From the NCBI GenBank assembly GCA_030606765.1, contig JAUWFX010000009.1, forward strand, positions 1 through 27,425: DNA of 27,425 bases. The letters run 5' to 3'. The notes below the pieces were generated by a model that did no database searches, was not told the DNA's origin, and saw only the letters and a list, made by a program, of their open reading frames with translations. The stretch is from Dehalococcoidia bacterium (lineage in GTDB: Bacteria > Chloroflexota > Dehalococcoidia > GIF9 > AB-539-J10). This document shows, one piece after another, positions 17,259 through 22,577 of the stretch. Within the stretch, counting starts at the first letter, position 1. Each line of letters begins with the position of its first letter. Made by a program: the position numbers and the translations under genes.

Positions 17259-17474
17259 CTACGGAAATTTGTTATGCTTCCCGCACTTCGGGCACTCCAG
17301 CACAAGATTCTTAATCTGCTCTAGACGCATATTCTTTGCTAGAATAGCTTCACAGTGACCACATACGTAGTCAACATCCCCATTACCCGTAAAAACAGGC
17401 GCAGTTTCAAACTCTTTTACATGCGCACCTTCCTCAGAACCTCCGGAAACAATCTCTAACTTTATTCTCATCAT
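17259..17474 (-). CDS. Small zinc-ribbon-like protein
   Basis: I do not recognise this 71-residue protein beyond two CxxC knuckles, CGHC and CPKC, about 24 residues apart in VDYVCGHCEAILAKNMRLEQ and LECPKCGKHNKFP. They would form a one-metal zinc ribbon. I chose ATG 17474 because AGGAGG lies 9 nt upstream; a TTG start at 17483 would overlap the Shine-Dalgarno spacing. It lies between the intact tRNA-Gly and a tRNA fragment at 17623, so it could belong to an older insertion nested inside the element. A role in nucleic-acid binding is only a guess. Confidence 0.75.
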   Translation of the reverse strand: MMRIKLEIVSGGSEEGAHVKEFETAPVFTGNGDVDYVCGHCEAILAKNMRLEQIKNLVLECPKCGKHNKFP

Positions 17475-17536
17475 ATTCTGCAACCTCCTATACTAATTCT
17501 TTTTATGGTAATCTCTGACAGCTCACAAGTCAACAT
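17471..17536 (-). CDS. Possible 21-residue leader ORF
   Basis: ATG at 17536 follows CAGGAGATAAAGTG and encodes MLTCELSEITIKRISIGGCRI. Its TGA overlaps the ATG of the zinc-ribbon gene as ATGA, which would allow translational coupling. Such a short ORF may be chance. Confidence 0.25.
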   Translation of the reverse strand: MLTCELSEITIKRISIGGCRI

Positions 17537-17622
17537 CACTTTATCTCCTGATACCCCACTAACAACCTCTTACACGCCTCAGACCTTGCTTCTCAAGAAT
17601 CTCCCAATGCGCGATATTTATC

Positions 17623-17647
17623 AAGCAGAGAGTCGCGTCTCCCGTTC
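17623..17647 (+). pseudogene. Remnant of a tRNA-Gly 3' half
   Basis: AAGCAGAGAGTCGCG followed by TCTCCCGTTC repeats the 3' half of the intact tRNA-Gly at 17126, with a 13-bp deletion that removes the T loop (between GTCGCG and TCTCCCG) and two substitutions. It looks like a decayed attachment-site copy. Confidence 0.65.
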
Positions 17648-17653
17648 CATAGC

Positions 17654-18013
17654 TTAGTTATCCTTAAACTTAACTGCTCGAACACCACCAGCAAGAAAAT
17701 TCGAAAACACCTCAGCCTTTTCACTAAACATCTCAAAACATTGCCTACTCATCTTTCCCGCAGGCTCACCAGGACTCAGCCCATGCTCCTCAATTAAATG
17801 CTTCCTCGCTTCTTTCCCAGCCATACCATAAAAACAACGATGACTTTCAAGACCATACGCCCAAGCACATCCTTCACAACAAAACGACACAGACCTGCTT
17901 GAACCAACCTCATATTCTTCCCCATCGTTACTACCAATTATCATAGGCCCTTCCTCAAAAGGCATAACACCTTCATCGACAACCTCACTACCACAATAAC
18001 CACATTTACTCAT
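17654..18013 (-). CDS. Cysteine-rich small protein, possible zinc-binding
   Basis: This 119-residue protein of unknown function starts with MSKCGYCGSEVVDEG. It has a CxxC pair (CGYC), a second cysteine cluster FCCEGCAWAYG, and HRCFYGMAGKEARKHLIEEHG. The spacing suggests one or two metal sites, as in treble-clef or zinc-ribbon regulators. ATG 18013 is supported by GGAGGT eight bases upstream; the longer in-frame start at 18049 lies within the ssb-like gene. It is third in the rep-ssb operon, 16 bp after the ssb-like stop, which suggests a role in element replication or control. Confidence 0.75.
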   Translation of the reverse strand: MSKCGYCGSEVVDEGVMPFEEGPMIIGSNDGEEYEVGSSRSVSFCCEGCAWAYGLESHRCFYGMAGKEARKHLIEEHGLSPGEPAGKMSRQCFEMFSEKAEVFSNFLAGGVRAVKFKDN

Positions 18014-18029
18014 AGAATTCACCTCCTTT

Positions 18030-18389
18030 TTATTCAGCTTTATCATCATTAATCACTTGCTTTGAATTACCATCTCTATCAAATAACTTTAGTTCACGAA
18101 CATCCATCAACTCAATTAATATAGACTTCCCATATTTACCTTCATACTGCTTCACTTGTAGGAATCCACTCGCTTCAATATTCAGACCTTTCCTATCTAT
18201 TACAGCCAATGCCTTTTCAGCTAACGCCTCCCATACGCAAACCTTCACATACATCGTCGGAAACTTCACTGTTCCATTACCACAAGCTAAAAACAGCTCA
18301 GCAATCAACTTACCATCGGGAGCATAGCTTCGCCGGGCTCCTTTAGTTGAACGACCTGACACATTACTAGCAATCCTTGTTAAAAACAT
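18030..18389 (-). CDS. Single-stranded DNA-binding (OB-fold) protein-like
   Basis: The 119 residues resemble bacterial SSB/OB-fold proteins: an early RIASNVSGRS strand, FPTMYVKVCVWEALAEKAL (position of the usual V-x-F-W-G-x-x-A-E strand) and GLNIEASGFLQVKQYEGKYGKSILIELMDVRELKLFDR, matching in order the usual GRLQ-x-x-x-Y-E-D-K-x-G-x-x-x-x-x-x-E-I-x-A-x-x-V-x-x-L-D-R layout. There is no acidic C-terminal tip of the chromosomal SSB type. ATG 18389 follows AGGAGG by 5 nt. It lies 9 bp after rep, and an SSB next to a rolling-circle Rep fits coating of the displaced single strand. Confidence 0.78.
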   Translation of the reverse strand: MFLTRIASNVSGRSTKGARRSYAPDGKLIAELFLACGNGTVKFPTMYVKVCVWEALAEKALAVIDRKGLNIEASGFLQVKQYEGKYGKSILIELMDVRELKLFDRDGNSKQVINDDKAE

Positions 18390-18398
18390 ACTCACCTC

Positions 18399-19217
18399 CT
18401 AAAAATCCAAATACTCAAACCTGCTATGACAAACCTTGCCATCACGCCAAATTATCGACCCACTTCCAAATGCTTCACGGATACGACCTAATTCCATATA
18501 CAAATATCCACTCACCTTACCATCAATATATTCTCCAGGAAACAAACCTGTCTTTTTCTCAGCCCACGCCTGGACTATCTCATTCACCTTATTCCACATC
18601 TCATTCGTCATTAACATTGGACTCATACCACCATCAGACTCAGGACCACCTAAAATCCATGACTTAGACAAATCTTCAACCTCCTTCCAACCTTTACGGA
18701 TCCAACCTCTTGAGAATAGGAACTTATTCCTTATACTCTCACCTACACCTATATACTCCTTTAAGATATGCTTCAAAATGTATTCCTTTAAATCCTTCCT
18801 GCTTGCCACTTCTGTGATCTGCACCGCAAAAGCACCGTGGCATTTATTCCACCTATCACCTAATTCACGCCTCACTGCTGCCTTATCTTCCCAAGAAATC
18901 ATAGGCTTTAAAAAGAATCCACCTTTTACTCTGAATATCCCATGCCAATGCAATAAATGCTTCTCAGGAGAAAACTCCAAAGCACCGTTGTACTGTAAAT
19001 CATATCCATCATCTCTGAAGCTCTTAATTAGCTTCCTCAAATCCCTGGCAAAAACCCAATGCGTGTTATCATCACCTTTCTTTGTTGTCAGATGAACAGC
19101 CCTTAAAGTGCTTACCGGATAACCCCAAATACCCAAATTCAAACGCCTCATAGCCATAGCATACTTTCGCCTTTCGGCACGCGTTAACTTACGCCATTGA
19201 GTCTTACGCTTCCTCAT
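18399..19217 (-). CDS. HUH-type rolling-circle replication initiator (Rep)
   Basis: This 272-residue HUH endonuclease-like protein probably nicks the element's double-strand origin and starts rolling-circle replication. Motif 1 is RAVHLTT (39-45). Motif 2, the metal-binding HUH, is H90-W91-H92 in HLLHWHGIF. Motif 3 has the nucleophile Y146 and K149 in KEYILKHILKEY, with a second Tyr at 155. The basic N-terminus (MRKRKTQWRK) would contact DNA. The fold after about 170 is not recognised, and no helicase domain is present. The ATG at 19217 has only a weak GGTG upstream. It leads the rep-ssb-CxxC operon. It could also act as a relaxase-like transfer protein, but the small size and the neighbouring SSB favour replication. 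Confidence 0.8.
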   Translation of the reverse strand: MRKRKTQWRKLTRAERRKYAMAMRRLNLGIWGYPVSTLRAVHLTTKKGDDNTHWVFARDLRKLIKSFRDDGYDLQYNGALEFSPEKHLLHWHGIFRVKGGFFLKPMISWEDKAAVRRELGDRWNKCHGAFAVQITEVASRKDLKEYILKHILKEYIGVGESIRNKFLFSRGWIRKGWKEVEDLSKSWILGGPESDGGMSPMLMTNEMWNKVNEIVQAWAEKKTGLFPGEYIDGKVSGYLYMELGRIREAFGSGSIIWRDGKVCHSRFEYLDF

Positions 19218-19239
19218 TAGTCACACCCGCAATTCATAA

Positions 19240-19362
19240 ATCAAGTAACATTTCACCTATAATATATAGAGATTATTAATTGAGTATTACTTATATAATA
19301 TCTACTATATAGTTATTATATAGAGATAGTTTGTAGTTATAGTCTAGTGATATGACATCACT
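19240..19362. promoter_or_regulatory. AT-rich region upstream of rep, candidate origin or control region
   Basis: The stretch is strikingly A+T rich. It holds an 11-bp direct repeat TATATAGAGAT (19263-19273 and 19317-19327) and the inverted repeat AGTGAT-ATGAC-ATCACT (19346-19362), plus several -10-like TATAAT sequences reading toward rep. It is a good candidate for the rep promoter/operator and the unwinding region of the origin. I cannot identify a nick site. Confidence 0.45.
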
Positions 19363-19385
19363 GGCTAACAGGAAACAAAATCTCC

Positions 19386-19523
19386 CTACACTCCACTTGG
19401 CAAGGCATGGCGTTCCGCCACCGCCTTTTGCCTTGAGCCTTGCAATAAAACTGCCCTCAAAAGCACTTCTAAGCCTCCTATATGCCCATTAACTAACCCG
19501 ACCATACTTCTTTTCCTTTTCAT
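19386..19523 (-). CDS. Possible 45-residue basic protein
   Basis: ATG at 19523, just after GGAGAGAG, encodes MKRKRSMVGLVNGHIGGLEV and a further 25 residues. It has no family resemblance. A 14-codon ORF (MERDEKEKKYGRVS, 19489-19533) in another frame has the better Shine-Dalgarno sequence (GGGAGG 8 nt upstream) and would be a leader peptide. The hairpin at 19401-19435 lies inside this ORF, so the stretch may be non-coding. Confidence 0.22.
   Translation of the reverse strand: MKRKRSMVGLVNGHIGGLEVLLRAVLLQGSRQKAVAERHALPSGV
19401..19435. repeat. Compound hairpin, possible replication origin structure
   Basis: CAAGGC (19401-19406) pairs with GCCTTG (19430-19435), and inside it TGGCG pairs with CGCCA around a TTC loop. 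Rolling-circle origins commonly carry hairpins, and this one lies 190 bp upstream of rep. The assignment is by position only. Confidence 0.35.
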
Positions 19524-19547
19524 CTCTCTCCATGTCTTACACCTCCC

Positions 19548-19583
19548 AAAAATAAAAAAGAGGACCACTTTATAGTGATCCTC
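19548..19583 (-). terminator. Intrinsic terminator after the structured RNA
   Basis: On the minus strand GAGGATCAC-TATAAA-GTGGTCCTC is a 9-bp stem with one G-T pair, followed directly by TTTTTTATTTTT. A Shine-Dalgarno-like GGGAGG (19542-19547) begins at once after the T-run, the layout of an attenuator in front of a regulated ORF. Confidence 0.8.
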
Positions 19584-19584
19584 A

Positions 19585-19664
19585 CGTAATCCCGACCTGA
19601 CTTCTCCGATTTAGGCTAACTGCACCTTTACGGACACCTTTCTAGCTAAACTAGGCAGGGTGTC
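19585..19664 (-). ncRNA. Putative structured leader or small RNA in the element
   Basis: Between hicB and rep, minus strand, helices follow one another without gaps. GACACC/GGTGTC (19659-19664 with 19633-19638) encloses CTAG/CTAG (19651-19654 with 19642-19645). CGTAA/TTACG (19628-19632 with 19585-19589) closes a 38-nt internal domain. The terminator stem then starts 1 nt later. It does not match a riboswitch class I can name. It could be a leader controlling rep by attenuation, a small RNA with its own promoter, or part of the origin. The rest of the gap to hicB (19665-19813) shows nothing I recognise. Confidence 0.45.
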
Positions 19665-19813
19665 GGTATGTTTTTCAACGACTACCTATAAATCGTCCAA
19701 TATTCAACTCTTAAAGAACTACAAACATTCTACACCAACAGAATCAACAATGCAATATCAACAACCTAATCTATACTCATTATTTTCCTTGCACAAGTTA
19801 AGAAAAATCAATT

Positions 19814-20209
19814 TTAAACCTCAACCGGCGATATCGTGCCAAGATACTGCCGTCTCCTAGCATGTTGATTATCTTTTAATAAATCATTAAACAAGTCGCT
19901 TGGCTGCTGACTATCAAATTCATCACTATAGCTCACTACTCCAGGTGTGGATGCTGTTTCAGCAGTCCCACTAAGCGGAGATGGAACAGGCAACTCATCC
20001 TCCAAAAGACTTAATATATATTCGATTCTTGCGTCTTTTAAGTTATCCATTGCCTCACTAATTGTATCTCCCTCAGCCATACATCCAGGTAATTGTGGAT
20101 GAGATACCAGGTAAACTCTTTTTCCATCTACAGTTTCATCAAGCATAATACCGATAGAATATTGTTTATCAGCCAATTTTTCTGCTTGTTCTTCTAGTTT
20201 CACTGTCAA
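19814..20209 (-). CDS. hicB: HicB-like antitoxin
   Basis: This is a HicB-family partially degraded RNase H-fold protein, expected to neutralise the HicA-like toxin encoded just upstream. The signature HPQLPGCMAEGDTISEAMDNLKDA-type segment lies at about 37-60 (in VYLVSHPQLPGCMAEG and DTISEAMDNLKDARIEYI), after the short strand YSIGIMLDETVDGKRVY. The 131 residues continue in a Ser/Pro/Asp-rich tail ending ARRRQYLGTISPVEV, with no obvious DNA-binding helix-turn-helix or ribbon-helix-helix. The start is TTG at 20209, with GGAGGAAGA immediately upstream; GTG at 20203 is an alternative. The start overlaps the hicA stop by 4 nt. Confidence 0.78.
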   Translation of the reverse strand: MTVKLEEQAEKLADKQYSIGIMLDETVDGKRVYLVSHPQLPGCMAEGDTISEAMDNLKDARIEYILSLLEDELPVPSPLSGTAETASTPGVVSYSDEFDSQQPSDLFNDLLKDNQHARRRQYLGTISPVEV

Positions 20210-20466
20210 TCTTCCTCCTTTCTTCTGAGTTCCTGTAACTTATCTATTAATCTTACAGCAGAATGAATATACGCCTTAGCAAAAGATTTGTGATTAGGTA
20301 GTGTACCACGAACTTCAGGATACTGCTTATGTATAGCTATGTCATGTTTCCTACCCCTGCGAATCCTAAAACCAAACCCCAAATATAATGTTTCCAAATC
20401 ATGTCGAGTCCAATTGCTTTGTGACCGCCGCATAGCCTCCAAAAGCCCAGAATATTCATCATGCAC
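20206..20466 (-). CDS. hicA: HicA-like toxin (putative mRNA interferase)
   Basis: The 86 residues fit a HicA-like double-stranded-RNA-binding fold: an N-terminal helix (LLEAMRRSQSNWTRHDLETLYLG), GFRIRRGRKHDIAIH with the catalytic His expected in the G-x-x-H strand (here GRKHD), and YPEVRGTLPNHKSFAKAYIHSAVRLIDKL in place of the usual proline-rich turn and C-terminal helix. It is longer at the N-terminus than minimal HicA. The start is GTG at 20466, with GGTGGAG 9 nt upstream. It lies 3 bp after the DUF6941-like gene and overlaps hicB. The call rests mainly on pairing with the more obvious HicB. Confidence 0.68.
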   Translation of the reverse strand: MHDEYSGLLEAMRRSQSNWTRHDLETLYLGFGFRIRRGRKHDIAIHKQYPEVRGTLPNHKSFAKAYIHSAVRLIDKLQELRRKEED

Positions 20467-20469
20467 AAT

Positions 20470-20871
20470 TTATTTCTCCACCAGCGCAACTGTAATAGGC
20501 AAGGTGCCCTTCTCATCCTTATCAATAATCACTGAGAACTGATATGCGCCTGGCTTGGGGAACACTACATCTCTTAATCGCAGAATTTGATTAATTTCAG
20601 TCCTTTGTCCACCACTCCCTTTAGGAATATGAATATCGCGAGACCAGTTTACAATTTCTTGCTTCCCACTTTCATCCAAGAGCTTGATTGTTAATTTCCT
20701 ATCACTATCGTATTCTGCTGGACTAGCATCCAATTTCACGACCAAATGCATTTCTGGTTGCCTTATAGGAAATTCATCTGCCAATATCGTGGTAAACATT
20801 CCCATTACATTTATTTTGCCAGCCTCTGCAACATTAGCATAATCAGCAACCAAAATATGCAATACACGCAT
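20470..20871 (-). CDS. DUF6941-like protein of unknown function
   Basis: The 133 residues read like the DUF6941 family: MRVLHILVADYANVAEAGKINVMG at the start, then a beta-rich body (MHLVVKLDASPAEYDSDRKL, LRLRDVVFPKPGAYQFSVIIDKD) and PITVALVEK at the end. The family has no assigned function; the pattern suggests a beta-sandwich domain. There is no signal peptide. GGGGG precedes the ATG. It is the first gene of a three-gene unit with hicA and hicB, 3 bp apart, and has its own promoter (20907-20935). The linkage suggests a passenger or stability role, but this is inference. Confidence 0.7.
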   Translation of the reverse strand: MRVLHILVADYANVAEAGKINVMGMFTTILADEFPIRQPEMHLVVKLDASPAEYDSDRKLTIKLLDESGKQEIVNWSRDIHIPKGSGGQRTEINQILRLRDVVFPKPGAYQFSVIIDKDEKGTLPITVALVEK

Positions 20872-20906
20872 CAGGGTATCCCCCCTTTCATAACTAGTAG
20901 ATTAAA

Positions 20907-20935
20907 AGTATATAATCTTCAGCACTCCAAGTAAA
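20907..20935 (-). promoter_or_regulatory. Promoter of the DUF6941-hicAB unit
   Basis: On the minus strand TTTACT (20930-20935) and TATACT (20907-20912) are 17 bp apart, giving a leader of about 30 nt. Confidence 0.55.
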
Positions 20936-20981
20936 GACTCTATGAGTTTCTTTTATTCTATTAGACCCAACAATGCCAACA

Positions 20982-22139
20982 TCACTTTCTCTTTGCGTAA
21001 CGTTCACTTCCACCTTTACGAAGCATACGCTTCATAAGCTCCCTTGCCCAAGCTATATCATTATCACCAGGATTATTCCTCGCATACCATACAAAGACTT
21101 TGCGCATCCGCAGCAGGTCCTCATACTTTAATACAGTCCTCACTGCAACACCTTCCCGGACCTTCGGGAACATATCACTAACTAAATCGTTTATATCAGC
21201 TCCAGCGATTATCTCACTAGAAACTGGCACTACGGCTACAGACTCACCAATACTTTCTCCTTCACTTAACTCTAATTGCTCAACCTTAATTCCACCGTTA
21301 TCGCCACCAGCCTTTTTATACTGCTCGCCCAACAGCCTGAGAGGACTGTACTTATCCTGTAGTATATCTTCAACATCATGAATATAACCCATACTTGTTT
21401 TCAAATCGTCATGTTGAAGCAGAGCCTTTACCACTAACGCCTGGCCAGTCTCACGTGCTACCAACGAAGCACTACTATGCCTTAACGTATGCACGCCTAC
21501 TTTTTTCCCTTTAATACCAGCACGTTCAATTACATACCTAACTCTATGACCAAGTCCATCACCATCCTGATAAAACCCGCCAGACTTTTGCTTAAATACA
21601 GGCTCATCATCACCACCAGCCATAGCTCTTAACTTCTCACACAACCTTACATCGAGCCTATAACGCCTCTGCCCGGTCTTGCCTATCACATTAATAAACC
21701 CATCACTCACATCGCCACCTTTTAAATTCACCAACTCACCTATACGACAGGCAGAGTCTATCAACGTCAGTACCAACAAAAGCTCAAATCCATTCGTACA
21801 AGCCTTGATTATCGCCACCAGCTCATCAATAGTAAAATACCTACGCTTCTTTTTGCTTACCCTCGGCCTCTCAGCTTCGGCACACGGATTATCCACCTTA
21901 TAAGCCTTCTGCATATACTTACCAGCAGCATTGACGAAGTCGAACCACATCTTAATAGTCGTGTCAGCATACCCTTCCAAGGACGCTAACCACTCATTAA
22001 TAATCACTCCACCAACAGGCCAATCTTCTGAATACCGAGCCAACGAACCCAAAGCATCACGATAATGCCTTTGAGTATTAGGCTTCAACCTCTTACCTTT
22101 CAAAACTTTTTCTAAAACCTCTAACGTTTTCATTTCCAT
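20982..22139 (-). CDS. int: Tyrosine recombinase/integrase with C-terminal extension
   Basis: This is the site-specific recombinase that presumably inserts and excises the element at the tRNA-Gly anticodon arm. The 385 residues have an N-terminal SAM-like core-binding domain (about 1-85) and the full catalytic set: R132 in SACRIGEL, K154 in VIGKTGQRR, H217-x-x-R220 in VHTLRHSSAS, H243 in LLQHDDLKTS and nucleophile Y252 in MGYIHD. A tail of about 110 residues follows (275-385), Glu/Ser/Gly-rich then helical (DLLRMRKVFVWYARNNPGDN) and strongly basic at the end, which is unusual for such integrases. The first ATG (22139) is used; an ATG two codons in is possible and neither has a clear Shine-Dalgarno sequence. 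The gene lies about 360 bp from attR. Confidence 0.93.
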   Translation of the reverse strand: MEMKTLEVLEKVLKGKRLKPNTQRHYRDALGSLARYSEDWPVGGVIINEWLASLEGYADTTIKMWFDFVNAAGKYMQKAYKVDNPCAEAERPRVSKKKRRYFTIDELVAIIKACTNGFELLLVLTLIDSACRIGELVNLKGGDVSDGFINVIGKTGQRRYRLDVRLCEKLRAMAGGDDEPVFKQKSGGFYQDGDGLGHRVRYVIERAGIKGKKVGVHTLRHSSASLVARETGQALVVKALLQHDDLKTSMGYIHDVEDILQDKYSPLRLLGEQYKKAGGDNGGIKVEQLELSEGESIGESVAVVPVSSEIIAGADINDLVSDMFPKVREGVAVRTVLKYEDLLRMRKVFVWYARNNPGDNDIAWARELMKRMLRKGGSERYAKRK

Positions 22140-22239
22140 CTAAGTATATCCATACTTTCACTTACTCATCCCTACCCCCAAAGTGCCGAGTTTAACTTCG
22201 TTTGTTCAATTACAATACTCGCAGACAACGAATTCCCTA

Positions 22240-22353
22240 TTACTTCTGTGCATCACGTTCAGCCAGCATATCTTTTATAATCCTAAACATACGCTTATAC
22301 CAAGCTACAAAAGCACTTCCTACTTTACGCGCTATAATTAATCTCAGATACAT
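22240..22353 (-). CDS. Small basic protein upstream of int, candidate excisionase
   Basis: ATG at 22353 has GGAGG 7 nt upstream and encodes 37 residues, MYLRLIIARKVGSAFVAWYK followed by RMFRIIKDMLAERDAQK. It is rich in Arg/Lys and could form an amphipathic helix. It is the first ORF behind the promoter at 22443-22472 and precedes int in the same direction. Recombination directionality factors are often small basic proteins at this place, but I see no winged-helix motif, and a small membrane-active peptide is equally possible. Confidence 0.45.
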   Translation of the reverse strand: MYLRLIIARKVGSAFVAWYKRMFRIIKDMLAERDAQK

Positions 22354-22435
22354 GCACATACCTCCCTTCTACTATCACAAGGAGAAATAACCCACAACTC
22401 TACTAGACCTCATTTTCCTTGACATTCTTACCCCT

Positions 22436-22472
22436 TTGACATATCATAAATTATGACGTCTTTATATGTCAA
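22436..22472 (-). promoter_or_regulatory. Promoter with nested palindromes driving the int operon
   Basis: Minus-strand TTGACA (22467-22472) and TATGAT (22443-22448) with an 18-bp spacer form a strong promoter reading toward int. It is framed by the inverted repeat TTGACATA (22436-22443)/TATGTCAA (22465-22472) and includes the inner palindrome TCATAAATTATGA (22444-22456), a likely operator. The -35 box touches the end repeat at 22471-22481, so integrase binding could repress it. Confidence 0.65.
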
Positions 22473-22481
22473 TAGTCATTC
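22471..22481. repeat. Element end repeat, right copy
   Basis: AATAGTCATTC is the exact reverse complement of 17061-17071. It is 13 bp from the right core and overlaps the -35 box of the int-operon promoter by 2 bp. Confidence 0.7.
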
Positions 22482-22494
22482 CGTTCACTTACTA

Positions 22495-22538
22495 GCTTCC
22501 CAAGCAAGACGTCGTGGGTTCGAATCCCATCACCCGCT
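22495..22538 (+). pseudogene. 3' half of the split tRNA-Gly(CCC), with attR core
   Basis: The core GCTTCCCAAGCA (22495-22506) is followed by the variable region, the T arm GTGGG-TTCGAAT-CCCAT and the acceptor strand CACCCGC with discriminator T. These bases pair perfectly with the 5' half at 17015-17054 (GCGGGTG with CACCCGC, CTTGC with GCAAG). The preceding element sequence does not supply a 5' half, so this end is not a functional tRNA gene. Confidence 0.9.
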
Positions 22539-22541
22539 GTG

Positions 22542-22570
22542 GTGACAGCCATAACCAGCAAAGATATAAA
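22542..22570 (+). promoter_or_regulatory. Putative promoter of the gene at 22578
   Basis: GTGACA (22542-22547), a 17-bp spacer and TATAAA (22565-22570) lie just outside attR. The -10 ends 7 nt before the ATG, so the mRNA would be leaderless. Confidence 0.5.
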
Positions 22571-22577
22571 TTAGAAA

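Larger units (their letters stand above)
17043..22506. mobile_element. Integrative rolling-circle element inserted in tRNA-Gly(CCC)
   Basis: The 5,452-bp unit is bounded by direct repeats of a 12-bp core, GCTTCCCAAGCA, each attached to one half of the same tRNA gene. It encodes a tyrosine integrase next to the right end, an HUH replication initiator, an SSB-like protein, a HicA/HicB-like pair, a DUF6941-like protein, two CxxC proteins and an intact tRNA-Gly(CCC). All protein genes face left. I see no structural, packaging or conjugation gene, so it is best described as an integrative rolling-circle plasmid-like element. It may be immobile without helpers, or may use a mechanism I cannot see. 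Confidence 0.88.

Noticed and set aside
17009..17305. A 98-codon minus-strand ORF across the tRNA-Gly genes, with text RRDSNPRPSAWEADALPLSY.
   Set aside because: This is the well-known spurious translation of the antisense strand of a tRNA gene.
18436..19095. A 219-codon plus-strand ORF opposite rep.
   Set aside because: It is the complement of the HUH Rep gene, which has motifs and operon context.
19218..19231. AATTGCGGGTGT upstream of rep (minus strand) matches the start of the split tRNA-Gly.
   Set aside because: Only about 12 bases match and the rest of the tRNA is absent. A chance match of this size is possible in a window of this length.
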